Source: Flavobacterium enshiense (GTDB lineage Bacteria; Bacteroidota; Bacteroidia; Flavobacteriales; Flavobacteriaceae). Taken from it: 64,000 bases of DNA. Under the pieces are notes generated by a model. It was not told the origin of the DNA. It was given only the letters and a program-made list of their open reading frames with translations, and ran no database searches. Each line of letters opens with the position of its first letter. The first letter of the stretch is position 1. The position numbers were made by a program, and so were the translations under genes. The stretch is taken from the NCBI RefSeq assembly GCF_022836875.1, contig NZ_CP090376.1:372001-436000 (forward strand). Direction: 5' to 3'. Shown here in pieces: positions 8,704-16,356 of this stretch.

Positions 8704-9948
8704 TTATTCTTCGAACTCGTTCTTCAGAATTCGCATAACATCCAAAATAGTTTCTTCTTCAAGATCAGTTCGTCTTACTAAATCGGCAACATCCTGTTTC
8801 AGCACGCTTCTTGCTGTATCCAAGCCAATTTTCGCAAACTCTTCGATAACCCATCCGTCAATTTCATCGGAGAATTCTGTTAATTCAACATCATCCTCTT
8901 CTTCAGCAATGTTTCCTTCACGGATAACATCCAATTCATAACCTGTTAATAAACCGGCTAATTTAATATTATGTCCGCCACGTCCGATTGCTTTAGACAC
9001 CTCTTCTAATTTCAAGAACACCTCTGCTGACTTTTTATCTTCATCGATTTTAACAGAAGAAACCTTTGCAGGGCTCAATGCTCTTGTAATATATAATTGT
9101 GTATTGCTCGTATAGTTGATAACGTCGATATTTTCGTTGCCTAATTCACGAACAATTCCGTGGATACGGGAACCTTTCATACCAACACAAGCTCCTACCG
9201 GATCAATACGGTCATCATAAGAATCCACAGCTACTTTTGCTTTTTCACCCGGAATTCTGACTACTTTCTTAACCGTAATCAAACCGTCGAATACTTCAGG
9301 AATTTCCTGTTCAAATAATTTTTCAAGGAATTTCTCAGATGTTCTCGACATGATGATCTGAGGCTTGTTTCCTTTCAATTCAACATTTTCAATGATTCCG
9401 CGAACGTTATCCCCTTTGCGGAAGAAATCAGACGGAATCTGTTTTTCTTTCGGTAATACAATTTCGTTTCCTTCATCGTCTACCAAAATTACAGCTTTTG
9501 GACGAACATGATGAACTTCTGCCGTGTAAATATCGCCAATTAAATCTTTAAATTGTTTATAAAGATTGGTATTATCGTGTTCGTGGATTTTAGAAATCAG
9601 GTTTTGACGCAAAGCCAAAATCGCTCTTCTACCCAATTGTATTAATTTCACTTCTTCAGAAACATCCTCACCCACTTCAAAATCCGGCTCGATCTTTCTG
9701 GCTTCCGACAATGAGATTTCAGAATTTTCATCCTCTACTTCTCCATCAGCAACCACCACACGATTTCTCCAAATTTCCATATCCCCTTTATCAGGATTGA
9801 TAATGATATCGAAGTTATCATCTGAACCGTATTTCTTTTTCAATGCATTTCTAAACACATCTTCTAAAATTGCCATTAAGGTAACTCTATCGATTAGTTT
9901 ATCGTCTTTAAACTCTGAAAACGACTCGATTAATGCAATATTCTCCAT
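8704..9948 (-). CDS. nusA: Transcription termination/antitermination factor NusA
   Basis: RNA polymerase-binding factor that controls pausing, termination and antitermination; 414 residues. Visible parts are the N-terminal RNAP-binding domain (1-130, with KKKYGSDDNF and WRNRVVV), the S1 domain (about 135-200), and KH1 and KH2 with GMKGSRIHGIVRELGNE and GRGGHNIKLAG. The C-terminus ends in an acidic stretch and a short helix, without the duplicated acidic repeats seen in E. coli NusA. It lies between rimP (13 bases upstream) and infB, the conserved bacterial order. The shared leader hairpin may regulate it (see findings). Confidence 0.97.
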   Translation of the reverse strand: MENIALIESFSEFKDDKLIDRVTLMAILEDVFRNALKKKYGSDDNFDIIINPDKGDMEIWRNRVVVADGEVEDENSEISLSEARKIEPDFEVGEDVSEEVKLIQLGRRAILALRQNLISKIHEHDNTNLYKQFKDLIGDIYTAEVHHVRPKAVILVDDEGNEIVLPKEKQIPSDFFRKGDNVRGIIENVELKGNKPQIIMSRTSEKFLEKLFEQEIPEVFDGLITVKKVVRIPGEKAKVAVDSYDDRIDPVGACVGMKGSRIHGIVRELGNENIDVINYTSNTQLYITRALSPAKVSSVKIDEDKKSAEVFLKLEEVSKAIGRGGHNIKLAGLLTGYELDVIREGNIAEEEDDVELTEFSDEIDGWVIEEFAKIGLDTARSVLKQDVADLVRRTDLEEETILDVMRILKNEFEE

Positions 9949-9961
9949 ACCAACTCTCTAT

Positions 9962-10426
9962 TTAAAATGTTATTATAACAATTGCTTCTTTAATATCTTC
10001 GTATTTTATCTCTGCCCTTTTCTGAACAGTCTCTTTTCCTTTGCCAATTTGTTTTGGCTCTCTGGCCGTCCATTCCAAAACAATGAACTCATCATTTGCA
10101 TCAGTAATATTCGCTTCGATTTTTTCTGCTGCGGTAGTCACCTTCAGTTTTCTTCCGATGTTCTTTTTAAACTGTCTCGGCATTCGCAAAGGCGATGTGG
10201 CACCTGCTGAAGCTACCTCCAGCAAAAAATCCTGCTCCTCCCTGTCCAAGCCGTTTTCAACAACCCTGCTTACATCAATACAATCCTGAAGTGTCACTCC
10301 GTTATCACCATCTAAAGTTACGATAATTTTGAATGCATCAGTAATTGTCAGGTCGATCAGAAAAAGAGAAGGCTTTTGTTCTAAAGCTTCCTCCAGAATA
10401 CCACTTACTTTTTCTTTAAATGTCAT
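9962..10426 (-). CDS. rimP: Ribosome maturation factor RimP
   Basis: 30S-subunit assembly factor; 154 residues from the ATG at 10426. An in-frame ATG at 10462 would start inside the leader hairpin and give a non-homologous extension, so the internal start is preferred. The RimP pattern is clear: an N-terminal alpha/beta domain containing [16 protein letters not shown], the [18 protein letters not shown] segment (RimP usually has LEVSSPG-like here), then an SH3-like C-terminal domain. It is the first gene of rimP-nusA-infB. Confidence 0.93.
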   Translation of the reverse strand: MTFKEKVSGILEEALEQKPSLFLIDLTITDAFKIIVTLDGDNGVTLQDCIDVSRVVENGLDREEQDFLLEVASAGATSPLRMPRQFKKNIGRKLKVTTAAEKIEANITDANDEFIVLEWTAREPKQIGKGKETVQKRAEIKYEDIKEAIVIITF

Positions 10427-10434
10427 ATCTGTAT

Positions 10435-10460
10435 AAAAAGAGGCACGCATAGCGTGCCTC
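10435..10460 (-). terminator. Terminator-like hairpin in the rimP leader (candidate attenuator)
   Basis: On the minus strand GAGGCACGC pairs perfectly with GCGTGCCTC around a three-base loop and is followed by CTTTTTATAC. It ends about 9 bases before the rimP ATG. No minus-strand gene lies upstream that would need a terminator, since the next gene to the right runs the other way. On the plus strand the following bases are not T-rich, so it works only towards rimP. Confidence 0.75.
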
Positions 10461-10489
10461 ATTATTTAGTTCCTTAATAAATAACTGTG

Positions 10490-10520
10490 CAAATATACAA
10501 ATTTTTTTTAAATATTGAAA
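10490..10520 (-). promoter_or_regulatory. rimP: Candidate promoter of rimP-nusA-infB
   Basis: The minus strand shows TATATTTG at 10490-10497, a perfect -7 TAnnTTTG. At the standard 19-base spacing (10517-10520) there is TTTC, a near match to the -33 TTTG. Transcription would start near 10483, placing the leader hairpin about 23-48 bases into the mRNA. Confidence 0.6.
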
Positions 10521-10593
10521 ATCATTGTTAATTCTAAATAATTTTATACTTTTATAAAAACTATTTTAACCCGAATTTCTCACATTTATAATT

Positions 10594-11418
10594 ATGAAAC
10601 GAATTTTAGTACCCACCGATTTTTCAAACCACGCCGAATACGCCCTTAAAGTAGCTGCACAAATTGCCAGAAAAAATAACGGAGAGATCTTTTTACTACA
10701 TATGCTTGATCTTCCACATGAAGGAAGCGACGCTCAATCCCACGGCCATGACATTCCTGAAATCATGTATTTCAAAAGAAGAGCCGAAGAAAGATTAGAC
10801 GAACTTGCTACTATCAGTTATTTAGATGGCATTGAAGTTTCTCAAATCATTAAAATCCACTCTACTTTTACCGGAATTATTGATATCAGCAAATTAAACG
10901 ATATCGATTTAATTGTAATGGGCTCACATGGCGTTAACGGTTTCAAAGAAATGATCATCGGCTCCAATACAGAAAAAGTAGTTAGAACTTCAGATATCCC
11001 GGTTTTGGTCATTAAACAAGAAATGCCGAATTTCAATGTCAACAATTTTGTTTTCGCTTCCGATTTTTCAGACGAAGTAGCAAAAACCTTTGCAAAAGCA
11101 GTTGAATTCACCAATAAATTTGGCGCTCACCTACATTTAGTATGCATAAACACACCAAACAACTTCAAATCAACAGGTATTGCCGAGAAAAATATGCACG
11201 AATTCGCTGCTAAATTCCAACTTGATAATTTCTCCACCCACATCTATAACGATGTGAACGTAGAAAAAGGCATTTTGAATTTCGCCAACAGCATAGACGC
11301 TGATTTAATCGGAATGAGCACCCACGGAAGAAGAGGACTTGCCCACTTCTTCAACGGAAGCATTAGCGAAGATTTAGTAAACCACTCCGCAAGACCTGTG
11401 GTAACTTTTAAAATCTAA
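10594..11418 (+). CDS. Universal stress protein with two UspA domains
   Basis: A 274-residue cytoplasmic protein with two tandem UspA domains. Domain 1 begins MKRILVPTDFS and has the nucleotide-binding loop GSHGVNG followed by GSNTEKV (about residues 110-128). Domain 2 starts near 147 (NFVFASDFSD) and carries MSTHGRRG and GSISEDLV. Both loops keep the G-2x-G-9x-G-S pattern linked to ATP binding. Such proteins respond to starvation, oxygen or redox stress, but the target is unknown. It is a single gene with a strong terminator, divergent from rimP. Confidence 0.92.
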   Translation: MKRILVPTDFSNHAEYALKVAAQIARKNNGEIFLLHMLDLPHEGSDAQSHGHDIPEIMYFKRRAEERLDELATISYLDGIEVSQIIKIHSTFTGIIDISKLNDIDLIVMGSHGVNGFKEMIIGSNTEKVVRTSDIPVLVIKQEMPNFNVNNFVFASDFSDEVAKTFAKAVEFTNKFGAHLHLVCINTPNNFKSTGIAEKNMHEFAAKFQLDNFSTHIYNDVNVEKGILNFANSIDADLIGMSTHGRRGLAHFFNGSISEDLVNHSARPVVTFKI

Positions 11419-11432
11419 TTAATATCAAATAT

Positions 11433-11466
11433 AAAAAAGCCCGCTCTTTCGAACGGGCTTTTTTTT
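11433..11466 (+). terminator. Rho-independent terminator of the Usp gene
   Basis: AAAAAAGCCCG pairs with CGGGCTTTTTT around a ten-base loop, 15 bases after the stop codon. Confidence 0.9.
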
Positions 11467-11519
11467 ATGCCTTACCTCACCTCCTTCTTAACCTACTTAA
11501 CACAATAAAGGTATAGAAT

Positions 11520-11545
11520 AAAAAAACCTCTCAAATGAGAGGTTT
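11520..11545 (-). terminator. Terminator of the first tRNA-Gln unit
   Basis: On the minus strand AAACCTCTCA pairs with TGAGAGGTTT and a T run follows, six bases after the tRNA 3' end. Confidence 0.85.
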
Positions 11546-11551
11546 CTATTG

Positions 11552-11622
11552 TTGGCCCACAAGGACTCGAACCTTGAATGACGGTACCAAAAACCGGAGT
11601 GTTACCATTACACCATGGGCCA
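11552..11622 (-). tRNA. tRNA-Gln (UUG), copy 1
   Basis: The minus strand folds as a 71-base cloverleaf. The acceptor arm is TGGCCCA with TGGGCCA and discriminator A; the D arm is GTGT/ACAC with GG in the loop; the anticodon loop is TTTTGGT with TTG at 34-36; the T arm is CAAGG-TTCGAGT-CCTTG. No CCA is encoded. The anticodon stem CCGGT/ACCGT has a C27-U43 mismatch that is shared with copy 2. It has its own promoter and terminator. Confidence 0.95.
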
Positions 11623-11652
11623 ATAACCAAAACTATCTTGCAATAGCGGGTA

Positions 11653-11682
11653 CAAATATACTACAATTTTAATCAAAACAAA
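11653..11682 (-). promoter_or_regulatory. Promoter of tRNA-Gln copy 1
   Basis: Minus strand TTTG (11679-11682), 18 bases, then TATATTTG (11653-11660). This fits the Bacteroidota -33/-7 pattern about 30 bases before the mature tRNA. Confidence 0.75.
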
Positions 11683-11723
11683 ATCAGAACGACCTGTTGA
11701 CCAAAAAAATTCAAAAAATTTTA

Positions 11724-11757
11724 AAATAAATAATCCTCTCAGAGTGAGAGGATTATT
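11724..11757 (-). terminator. Terminator of the second tRNA-Gln unit
   Basis: On the minus strand AATAATCCTCTCA pairs with TGAGAGGATTATT (13 bp, three-base loop) and a T-rich stretch follows. It lies four bases after the tRNA 3' end. Confidence 0.8.
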
Positions 11758-11760
11758 TTG

Positions 11761-11831
11761 TTGGCCCACAAGGACTCGAACCTTGAATGACGGTACCAAA
11801 AACCGGAGTGTTACCATTACACCATAGGCCA
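11761..11831 (-). tRNA. tRNA-Gln (UUG), copy 2
   Basis: Almost identical to copy 1: a 71-base cloverleaf with anticodon TTG and the same C27-U43 mismatch. The only difference inside the mature tRNA is TGGCCTA for TGGCCCA in the 5' acceptor strand, which turns one pair into a G-U wobble. It lies 138 bases from copy 1 on the same strand, with a separate promoter and terminator. Confidence 0.95.
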
Positions 11832-11862
11832 ATAACCAGCGCTATCATTGTGATTGCGGGTG

Positions 11863-11893
11863 CAAATGTAGCACATATTTTTTTTTATCCAAA
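11863..11893 (-). promoter_or_regulatory. Promoter of tRNA-Gln copy 2
   Basis: Minus strand TTTG (11890-11893), exactly 19 bases, then TACATTTG (11863-11870). This is a perfect Bacteroidota housekeeping promoter ending 32 bases before the tRNA. Confidence 0.85.
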
Positions 11894-11997
11894 TTTTTCT
11901 CAAAAAAATATTAAAAAAAATTTCCAGAGCGTTTCCATATGTAAAAAAAGAGTTTCTTTGTAGTAGAATTCAATCTGAAAAAATCGACATATCTTAT

Positions 11998-14900
11998 ATG
12001 ACTACTTTCAATTTTAAAAAGTGGAATACCATTTTAGGATGGCTTACGTTTGCCATCGCACTTCTAACCTACACTTTAACAGTAGAACCCTCATTAAGCT
12101 TCTGGGACTGTGGAGAATACATAGCCACTTCAGCTAAACTGGAAGTCGGACACCCACCGGGCGCACCTTTATTCCAAATGATTGGAGCCTTCTTCGCGAT
12201 GTTCGCTCCAAGCGCAGGCAAAATTGCACTGATGGTTAACATGACTTCTGTTTTCTCCAGCGCATTTACCATTTTATTTATGTTCTGGTCGATGACCTTA
12301 ATCTTAAAAAAAGTAATTTCATCATATTCCGAATTCAGTAAAGAAAATGCAATTGTAGTTTTAGGAAGCGCATTTGTAGGCTCTTTAGCCTTCACTTTTA
12401 CTGACAGTTTCTGGTTTAGCGCTACCGAAGCCGAAGTATACGCCATGGCTTCCTTATTCATAGCTCTTTTAATCTGGATGGGTTTACGCTGGGAAGAAGA
12501 AATGCACACGCCGCGCGGTAACAAATGGTTATTACTGATTTCTCTTGTCATTGGCCTTTCGTTCGGAGTTCACTTTATGGCCTTACTAACTATTCCTTCT
12601 ATAGGATTACTATACTACTTTAAGAATTACGAAAAGATCACCGTTAAAAACTTCATAATTGCCAACGTGATAATGGTAGCGATTCTATTTTTCGTTTTCA
12701 AGTTCTTACTACCTTACACACTGGCATTCTTCGGAAAAATGGAAATCTTCATGGTTAACAGCATTGGCTTGCCATTTAATTCCGGGACTATTTTTGCTTT
12801 CATATTGATTATTGCCTTTTTCTATTTCGGATTGAAATACACCAAAAAGAAAGAACTACCACTTTACAATACGCTTTTACTTTGCGTCCTTTTCGTATTA
12901 ATTGGATTCTCAACCTGGTTAATGCTTCCGATACGCGCCAACGCTAATGTAGTTATCAACGAAAACAAACCTTCCGATGCCGCAGAGGTTTTAGCCTATT
13001 ACAACCGTGAGCAATACGGTGAACAAAAAACATTCTACGGCCCATTATTCTCTGAAACTTATGCCGGTTTAGACGAAGACAAACCATACGAAGATGACAA
13101 ACCCAACTACGAAAGAGACTACAAAACAGGCACATACGTTATCGTAAACAACTATGTCAATGCAAAAAGCAATGGCGACGACAAACACAATGGCGTTTTG
13201 CCAAGGATGTGGTACGGCGACACTGAAGACGCACGTGTAAACTACATGACATTCACCAAACCATTAGACTTCACCATCAACCCAGAGTATTCTCACGAAG
13301 ACGAATTGGTACAAATCGTTTCCGAATTCCGAAGCGCTTTTGCAGCCGGAAAAATAGACCTTGAAGGTTACGACAAATTCCTTAAGTCATATGGCGACTA
13401 TTTAATCATCGAGAAGCCTTCTTTTGGCGACAACATGAAATTCATGTTTGAATATCAGTTCGGCTATATGTACTGGAGATACTTATTATGGAACTTTGTG
13501 GGCCGCCAGAACGATATTCAGGGAAAATACGACTCCCAAAACGGAAACTGGTTAAGCGGTATCAATTTCATTGACGAAATCCACCTTGGATCCCAGGAAA
13601 ACCTTCCTCCGGATGTTCTTAACAACAAAGCAAGAAACACCTACTTCTTCTTGCCATTCATATTAGCGATCATCGGAATGGTGTTCCATGCTAAAAAAGA
13701 CCTAAAGAGCTTTTATGTTTTACTGGCACTGTTCCTGTTCACCAGTTTCGCTTTAAAGATATTTTTAAATGAGCGTCCTTTTGAACCAAGAGAGCGGGAT
13801 TATGCCGTGGTTGGTTCTTTCTATGTATTTGCAATGTGGTTAGGTTTTGGCGTTTACGCCCTTTACGAAGCCATTAAAAAATATTTACAGCCGAAAGTAG
13901 CCGGCCCGGTAATTATTGCCGCTTCATTATTAGCCGCGCCGGTATTAATGGCGAAAGAAAACTGGAACGACCACGACCGTTCGGACCGCTACACAGCAAT
14001 TGCCATGGCAAAAGCCTATCTGGATTCATGCGAACCGAATGCCATCTTGTTTACCATCGGTGACAACGACACTTTCCCACTATGGTACGCCCAGGAAATC
14101 GAAGGCTACAGAACCGATATTCGTATCGTAAATACACAGCTTTTCGCTACCGACTGGTACATCGACCAAATGAAAGCCAAGGTATACAAATCGGAACCAT
14201 TACCGATACGCTTCACACACGATCAATATGTGGCAGGAACCCGTGATTATGTCATTCACAGAGAACTCACAAAAGAAAGGCTCCCGATTGAACAATTCCT
14301 CAAATTTATCCAATCCGGAGATGAAAGAACGATCGAAACAATGCCAAACGGACAGAAAGTACAATTCTATCCTACTGATAAAATCAGCATTCCGGTAGAT
14401 AAAAATACAGTTATAAGAAACAAAGTAGTTCCATCAAGTCTGAATGATTCTATTGTTTCAAAAATCGATGTAGACATTAAAGGTGGTGTGATTTACAAAA
14501 ACCGATTGATGATGCTGGACGTGGTAGCCAACAACAATTGGAAACGTCCTATTTATTTCTCTCCGGGAAGTTTTGACGACGAAGATTATATCTGGATGAA
14601 AGAATACCTGCAATTAGAAGGCATGGTTTATCGATTAGTACCAGTGAAAACAGCGAGAAATGAAGAATCCAACCAATTTGAAATGGGTTATCTTGATACA
14701 GAAAAAATGTATAAAAACGTGATGTCTTGGGATTGGGGGAACAGCGAAAGTCCGAATATCTACCATGATCCGGAAACACGTAAAAACAGTATTTCTTACA
14801 GAACCAATCTTGCTCGTTTAACGGAAGCATTAATCAACGAAGGCAAAAAAGACAAAGCCAAAAAAGTGATTGATCTAGCCATAACAAAAATGCCTGTCGA

Positions 14901-15210
14901 TTATTTTGATTACTACCGTTTTATCGATCCGTTTGCAGGAGGATATTATGAATTAGGCGAAAAAACAAAGGCCAGAACACTATTGTCTCAACTGATGAAA
15001 AAATATCAGGAAAATCTAATGTATTACAGCACTCTGAAACCTACAGATCAAAACGATTTATATGTAGACATTGTTACCGACATCGAAAGCTACAGAGGCT
15101 TACTTGACATAATGAAGGAAAGAGGCGATATGGAGTTCTACTATCAAAACAAAGTCAAATTCAACAGCTACAACAAACTGTTTCCTCTTTTTGAAAGAGA
15201 CATGGAATAA
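11998..15210 (+). CDS. DUF2723 / TMEM260-family polytopic membrane protein
   Basis: A 1070-residue protein. The N-terminal 340 residues hold about eight membrane segments, starting with WLTFAIALLTYTLTVEPSLS and the family signature FWDCGEYIATSAKLEVGHPPG near residue 35. A large periplasmic part and further helices (about 545-640) follow, and the C-terminal 350 residues are soluble and helical. The signature and layout match DUF2723, whose animal relative TMEM260 is a protein O-mannosyltransferase. The N-terminal Asp-Cys-Gly-Glu resembles the acidic loop of GT-C glycosyltransferases. A role in glycosylating exported proteins is an inference from that family. The gene stands alone, with a long A/T tract before it and a deacetylase 68 bases after it. 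Confidence 0.85.
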   Translation: MTTFNFKKWNTILGWLTFAIALLTYTLTVEPSLSFWDCGEYIATSAKLEVGHPPGAPLFQMIGAFFAMFAPSAGKIALMVNMTSVFSSAFTILFMFWSMTLILKKVISSYSEFSKENAIVVLGSAFVGSLAFTFTDSFWFSATEAEVYAMASLFIALLIWMGLRWEEEMHTPRGNKWLLLISLVIGLSFGVHFMALLTIPSIGLLYYFKNYEKITVKNFIIANVIMVAILFFVFKFLLPYTLAFFGKMEIFMVNSIGLPFNSGTIFAFILIIAFFYFGLKYTKKKELPLYNTLLLCVLFVLIGFSTWLMLPIRANANVVINENKPSDAAEVLAYYNREQYGEQKTFYGPLFSETYAGLDEDKPYEDDKPNYERDYKTGTYVIVNNYVNAKSNGDDKHNGVLPRMWYGDTEDARVNYMTFTKPLDFTINPEYSHEDELVQIVSEFRSAFAAGKIDLEGYDKFLKSYGDYLIIEKPSFGDNMKFMFEYQFGYMYWRYLLWNFVGRQNDIQGKYDSQNGNWLSGINFIDEIHLGSQENLPPDVLNNKARNTYFFLPFILAIIGMVFHAKKDLKSFYVLLALFLFTSFALKIFLNERPFEPRERDYAVVGSFYVFAMWLGFGVYALYEAIKKYLQPKVAGPVIIAASLLAAPVLMAKENWNDHDRSDRYTAIAMAKAYLDSCEPNAILFTIGDNDTFPLWYAQEIEGYRTDIRIVNTQLFATDWYIDQMKAKVYKSEPLPIRFTHDQYVAGTRDYVIHRELTKERLPIEQFLKFIQSGDERTIETMPNGQKVQFYPTDKISIPVDKNTVIRNKVVPSSLNDSIVSKIDVDIKGGVIYKNRLMMLDVVANNNWKRPIYFSPGSFDDEDYIWMKEYLQLEGMVYRLVPVKTARNEESNQFEMGYLDTEKMYKNVMSWDWGNSESPNIYHDPETRKNSISYRTNLARLTEALINEGKKDKAKKVIDLAITKMPVDYFDYYRFIDPFAGGYYELGEKTKARTLLSQLMKKYQENLMYYSTLKPTDQNDLYVDIVTDIESYRGLLDIMKERGDMEFYYQNKVKFNSYNKLFPLFERDME

Positions 15211-15278
15211 GTAAAATTCTTCCTAAAATAAAATAAGGCTTTTAAGGTTTTTAACTTTGAAAGCCTTATTTTTATGTT

Positions 15279-15989
15279 ATGGATTTCTATTGGATAAAAA
15301 CAAACAAACTAATTAAAAAGATATTTTCCAATCAGGTTTGGGACCTCCCGAATACGGAAAAGAAAATATACCTCACCTTTGACGATGGGCCAACTCCCGA
15401 AGCCACAGAATGGGTATTGTCTGTTTTAAAAAAACACGAAGTGAAAGCCACTTTTTTCTGCATCGGTGATAACATCCGCAAACACCCTGAACTTTTTCTA
15501 AAAGTAATTTCTGATGGTCATGCCATAGGAAACCATACTTACAATCATCTGCAAGGATGGAAAACAACCAACCATACATACCTTGAAAACATCCGTTTAT
15601 GTGAAGAAGAAATCGGCCGGAAAATTCAAGATATAAAACTACATGAGAAAAAAGAAGAAAAAGAGAAATCCAACAACGGAAATTCCAATGGGATTCCACG
15701 CAAAATAACGGGGCTATTCCGACCACCATACGGAAAAATAAAACCTTCCCAATCTACGCAATTGCGAAAAAAGGGCTATAAAATTATTATGTGGGATGTT
15801 TTAAGTGCCGACTTTGACCAAAACATTTCACCGGAATCATGCCTGCAAAACGTAGTTAAAAATACAGCGCAAGGCTCTATTATCGTGTTTCACGATAGTA
15901 AAAAAGCCTTTCGTAATGTTGAGTATGCTTTACCGAAAGCAATTGAAATTTTAAAGGGGAAAGGTTTTCAATTCGCTACAATCGATTAA
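15279..15989 (+). CDS. Polysaccharide deacetylase family protein (NodB domain)
   Basis: A 236-residue carbohydrate esterase family 4-like protein that would remove N-acetyl groups from a glycan. Motif 1 LTFDDGP (about residue 31) supplies the catalytic and metal-binding Asp. Motif 2 is GNHTYNHL with its two His, motif 3 is FRPPYGK, and WDVLSADF and IIVFHDS follow. All metal ligands are present. There is no signal peptide, only a short basic N-terminus with Trp. Between motifs 2 and 3 lies an unusual charged insert of about 25 residues (KLHEKKEEKEKSNNGN). It converges on, and overlaps by four bases, the thioredoxin-like gene on the other strand. Confidence 0.9.
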   Translation: MDFYWIKTNKLIKKIFSNQVWDLPNTEKKIYLTFDDGPTPEATEWVLSVLKKHEVKATFFCIGDNIRKHPELFLKVISDGHAIGNHTYNHLQGWKTTNHTYLENIRLCEEEIGRKIQDIKLHEKKEEKEKSNNGNSNGIPRKITGLFRPPYGKIKPSQSTQLRKKGYKIIMWDVLSADFDQNISPESCLQNVVKNTAQGSIIVFHDSKKAFRNVEYALPKAIEILKGKGFQFATID

Positions 15990-16282
15990 GTGTTTTCCTG
16001 AACCAGACCAATTATGGTATTGGCATCCAATTCTCCGGATTGTCTCCAAACCATTTGACCTTCTTTATAAATCATCAACGTTGGCAATCCTTTAATTCGC
16101 AAAGCTTCAGCCAATTCCTGGTTTTTGTCCACGTCAATTTTAATCACTTTGGCCTTATCGCCTAGCGCCGCTGCAACATCTCTGATTACCGGATGCATGG
16201 AAACAGAGGACTCATTCCAATCGGTATAAAAATCGATAAGAACAGGAACCTGCGTATTGATTAGTTCTCCAAATTTTGACAT
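15986..16282 (-). CDS. Thioredoxin-fold protein lacking the CxxC active site
   Basis: A 98-residue single-domain protein with the thioredoxin pattern: VLIDFYTDW at about 14-22, VIKIDVDKNQELAEALRIKG, the cis-proline region GLPTLMIYKEGQ and a final helix. Where thioredoxins have WCGPC it has WNESS, and no Cys occurs anywhere in the protein. It cannot be a dithiol oxidoreductase. A chaperone, scaffold or partner-binding role is possible. It is too well preserved elsewhere to look like a decaying gene. Its 3' end overlaps the deacetylase gene in convergent orientation; no operon partner is visible. Confidence 0.85.
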   Translation of the reverse strand: MSKFGELINTQVPVLIDFYTDWNESSVSMHPVIRDVAAALGDKAKVIKIDVDKNQELAEALRIKGLPTLMIYKEGQMVWRQSGELDANTIIGLVQENT

Positions 16283-16356
16283 AAGCTAAAAGTTTAGATT
16301 AATTAAAAACTTTTTTTCTTAAAAAAATAGTATACAAATATAACATTTTTACGCAA

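Noticed and set aside
11608..11832. A 74-codon minus-strand frame over the tRNA-Gln genes
   Set aside because: It overlaps tRNA and terminator sequence and has no protein-like composition.
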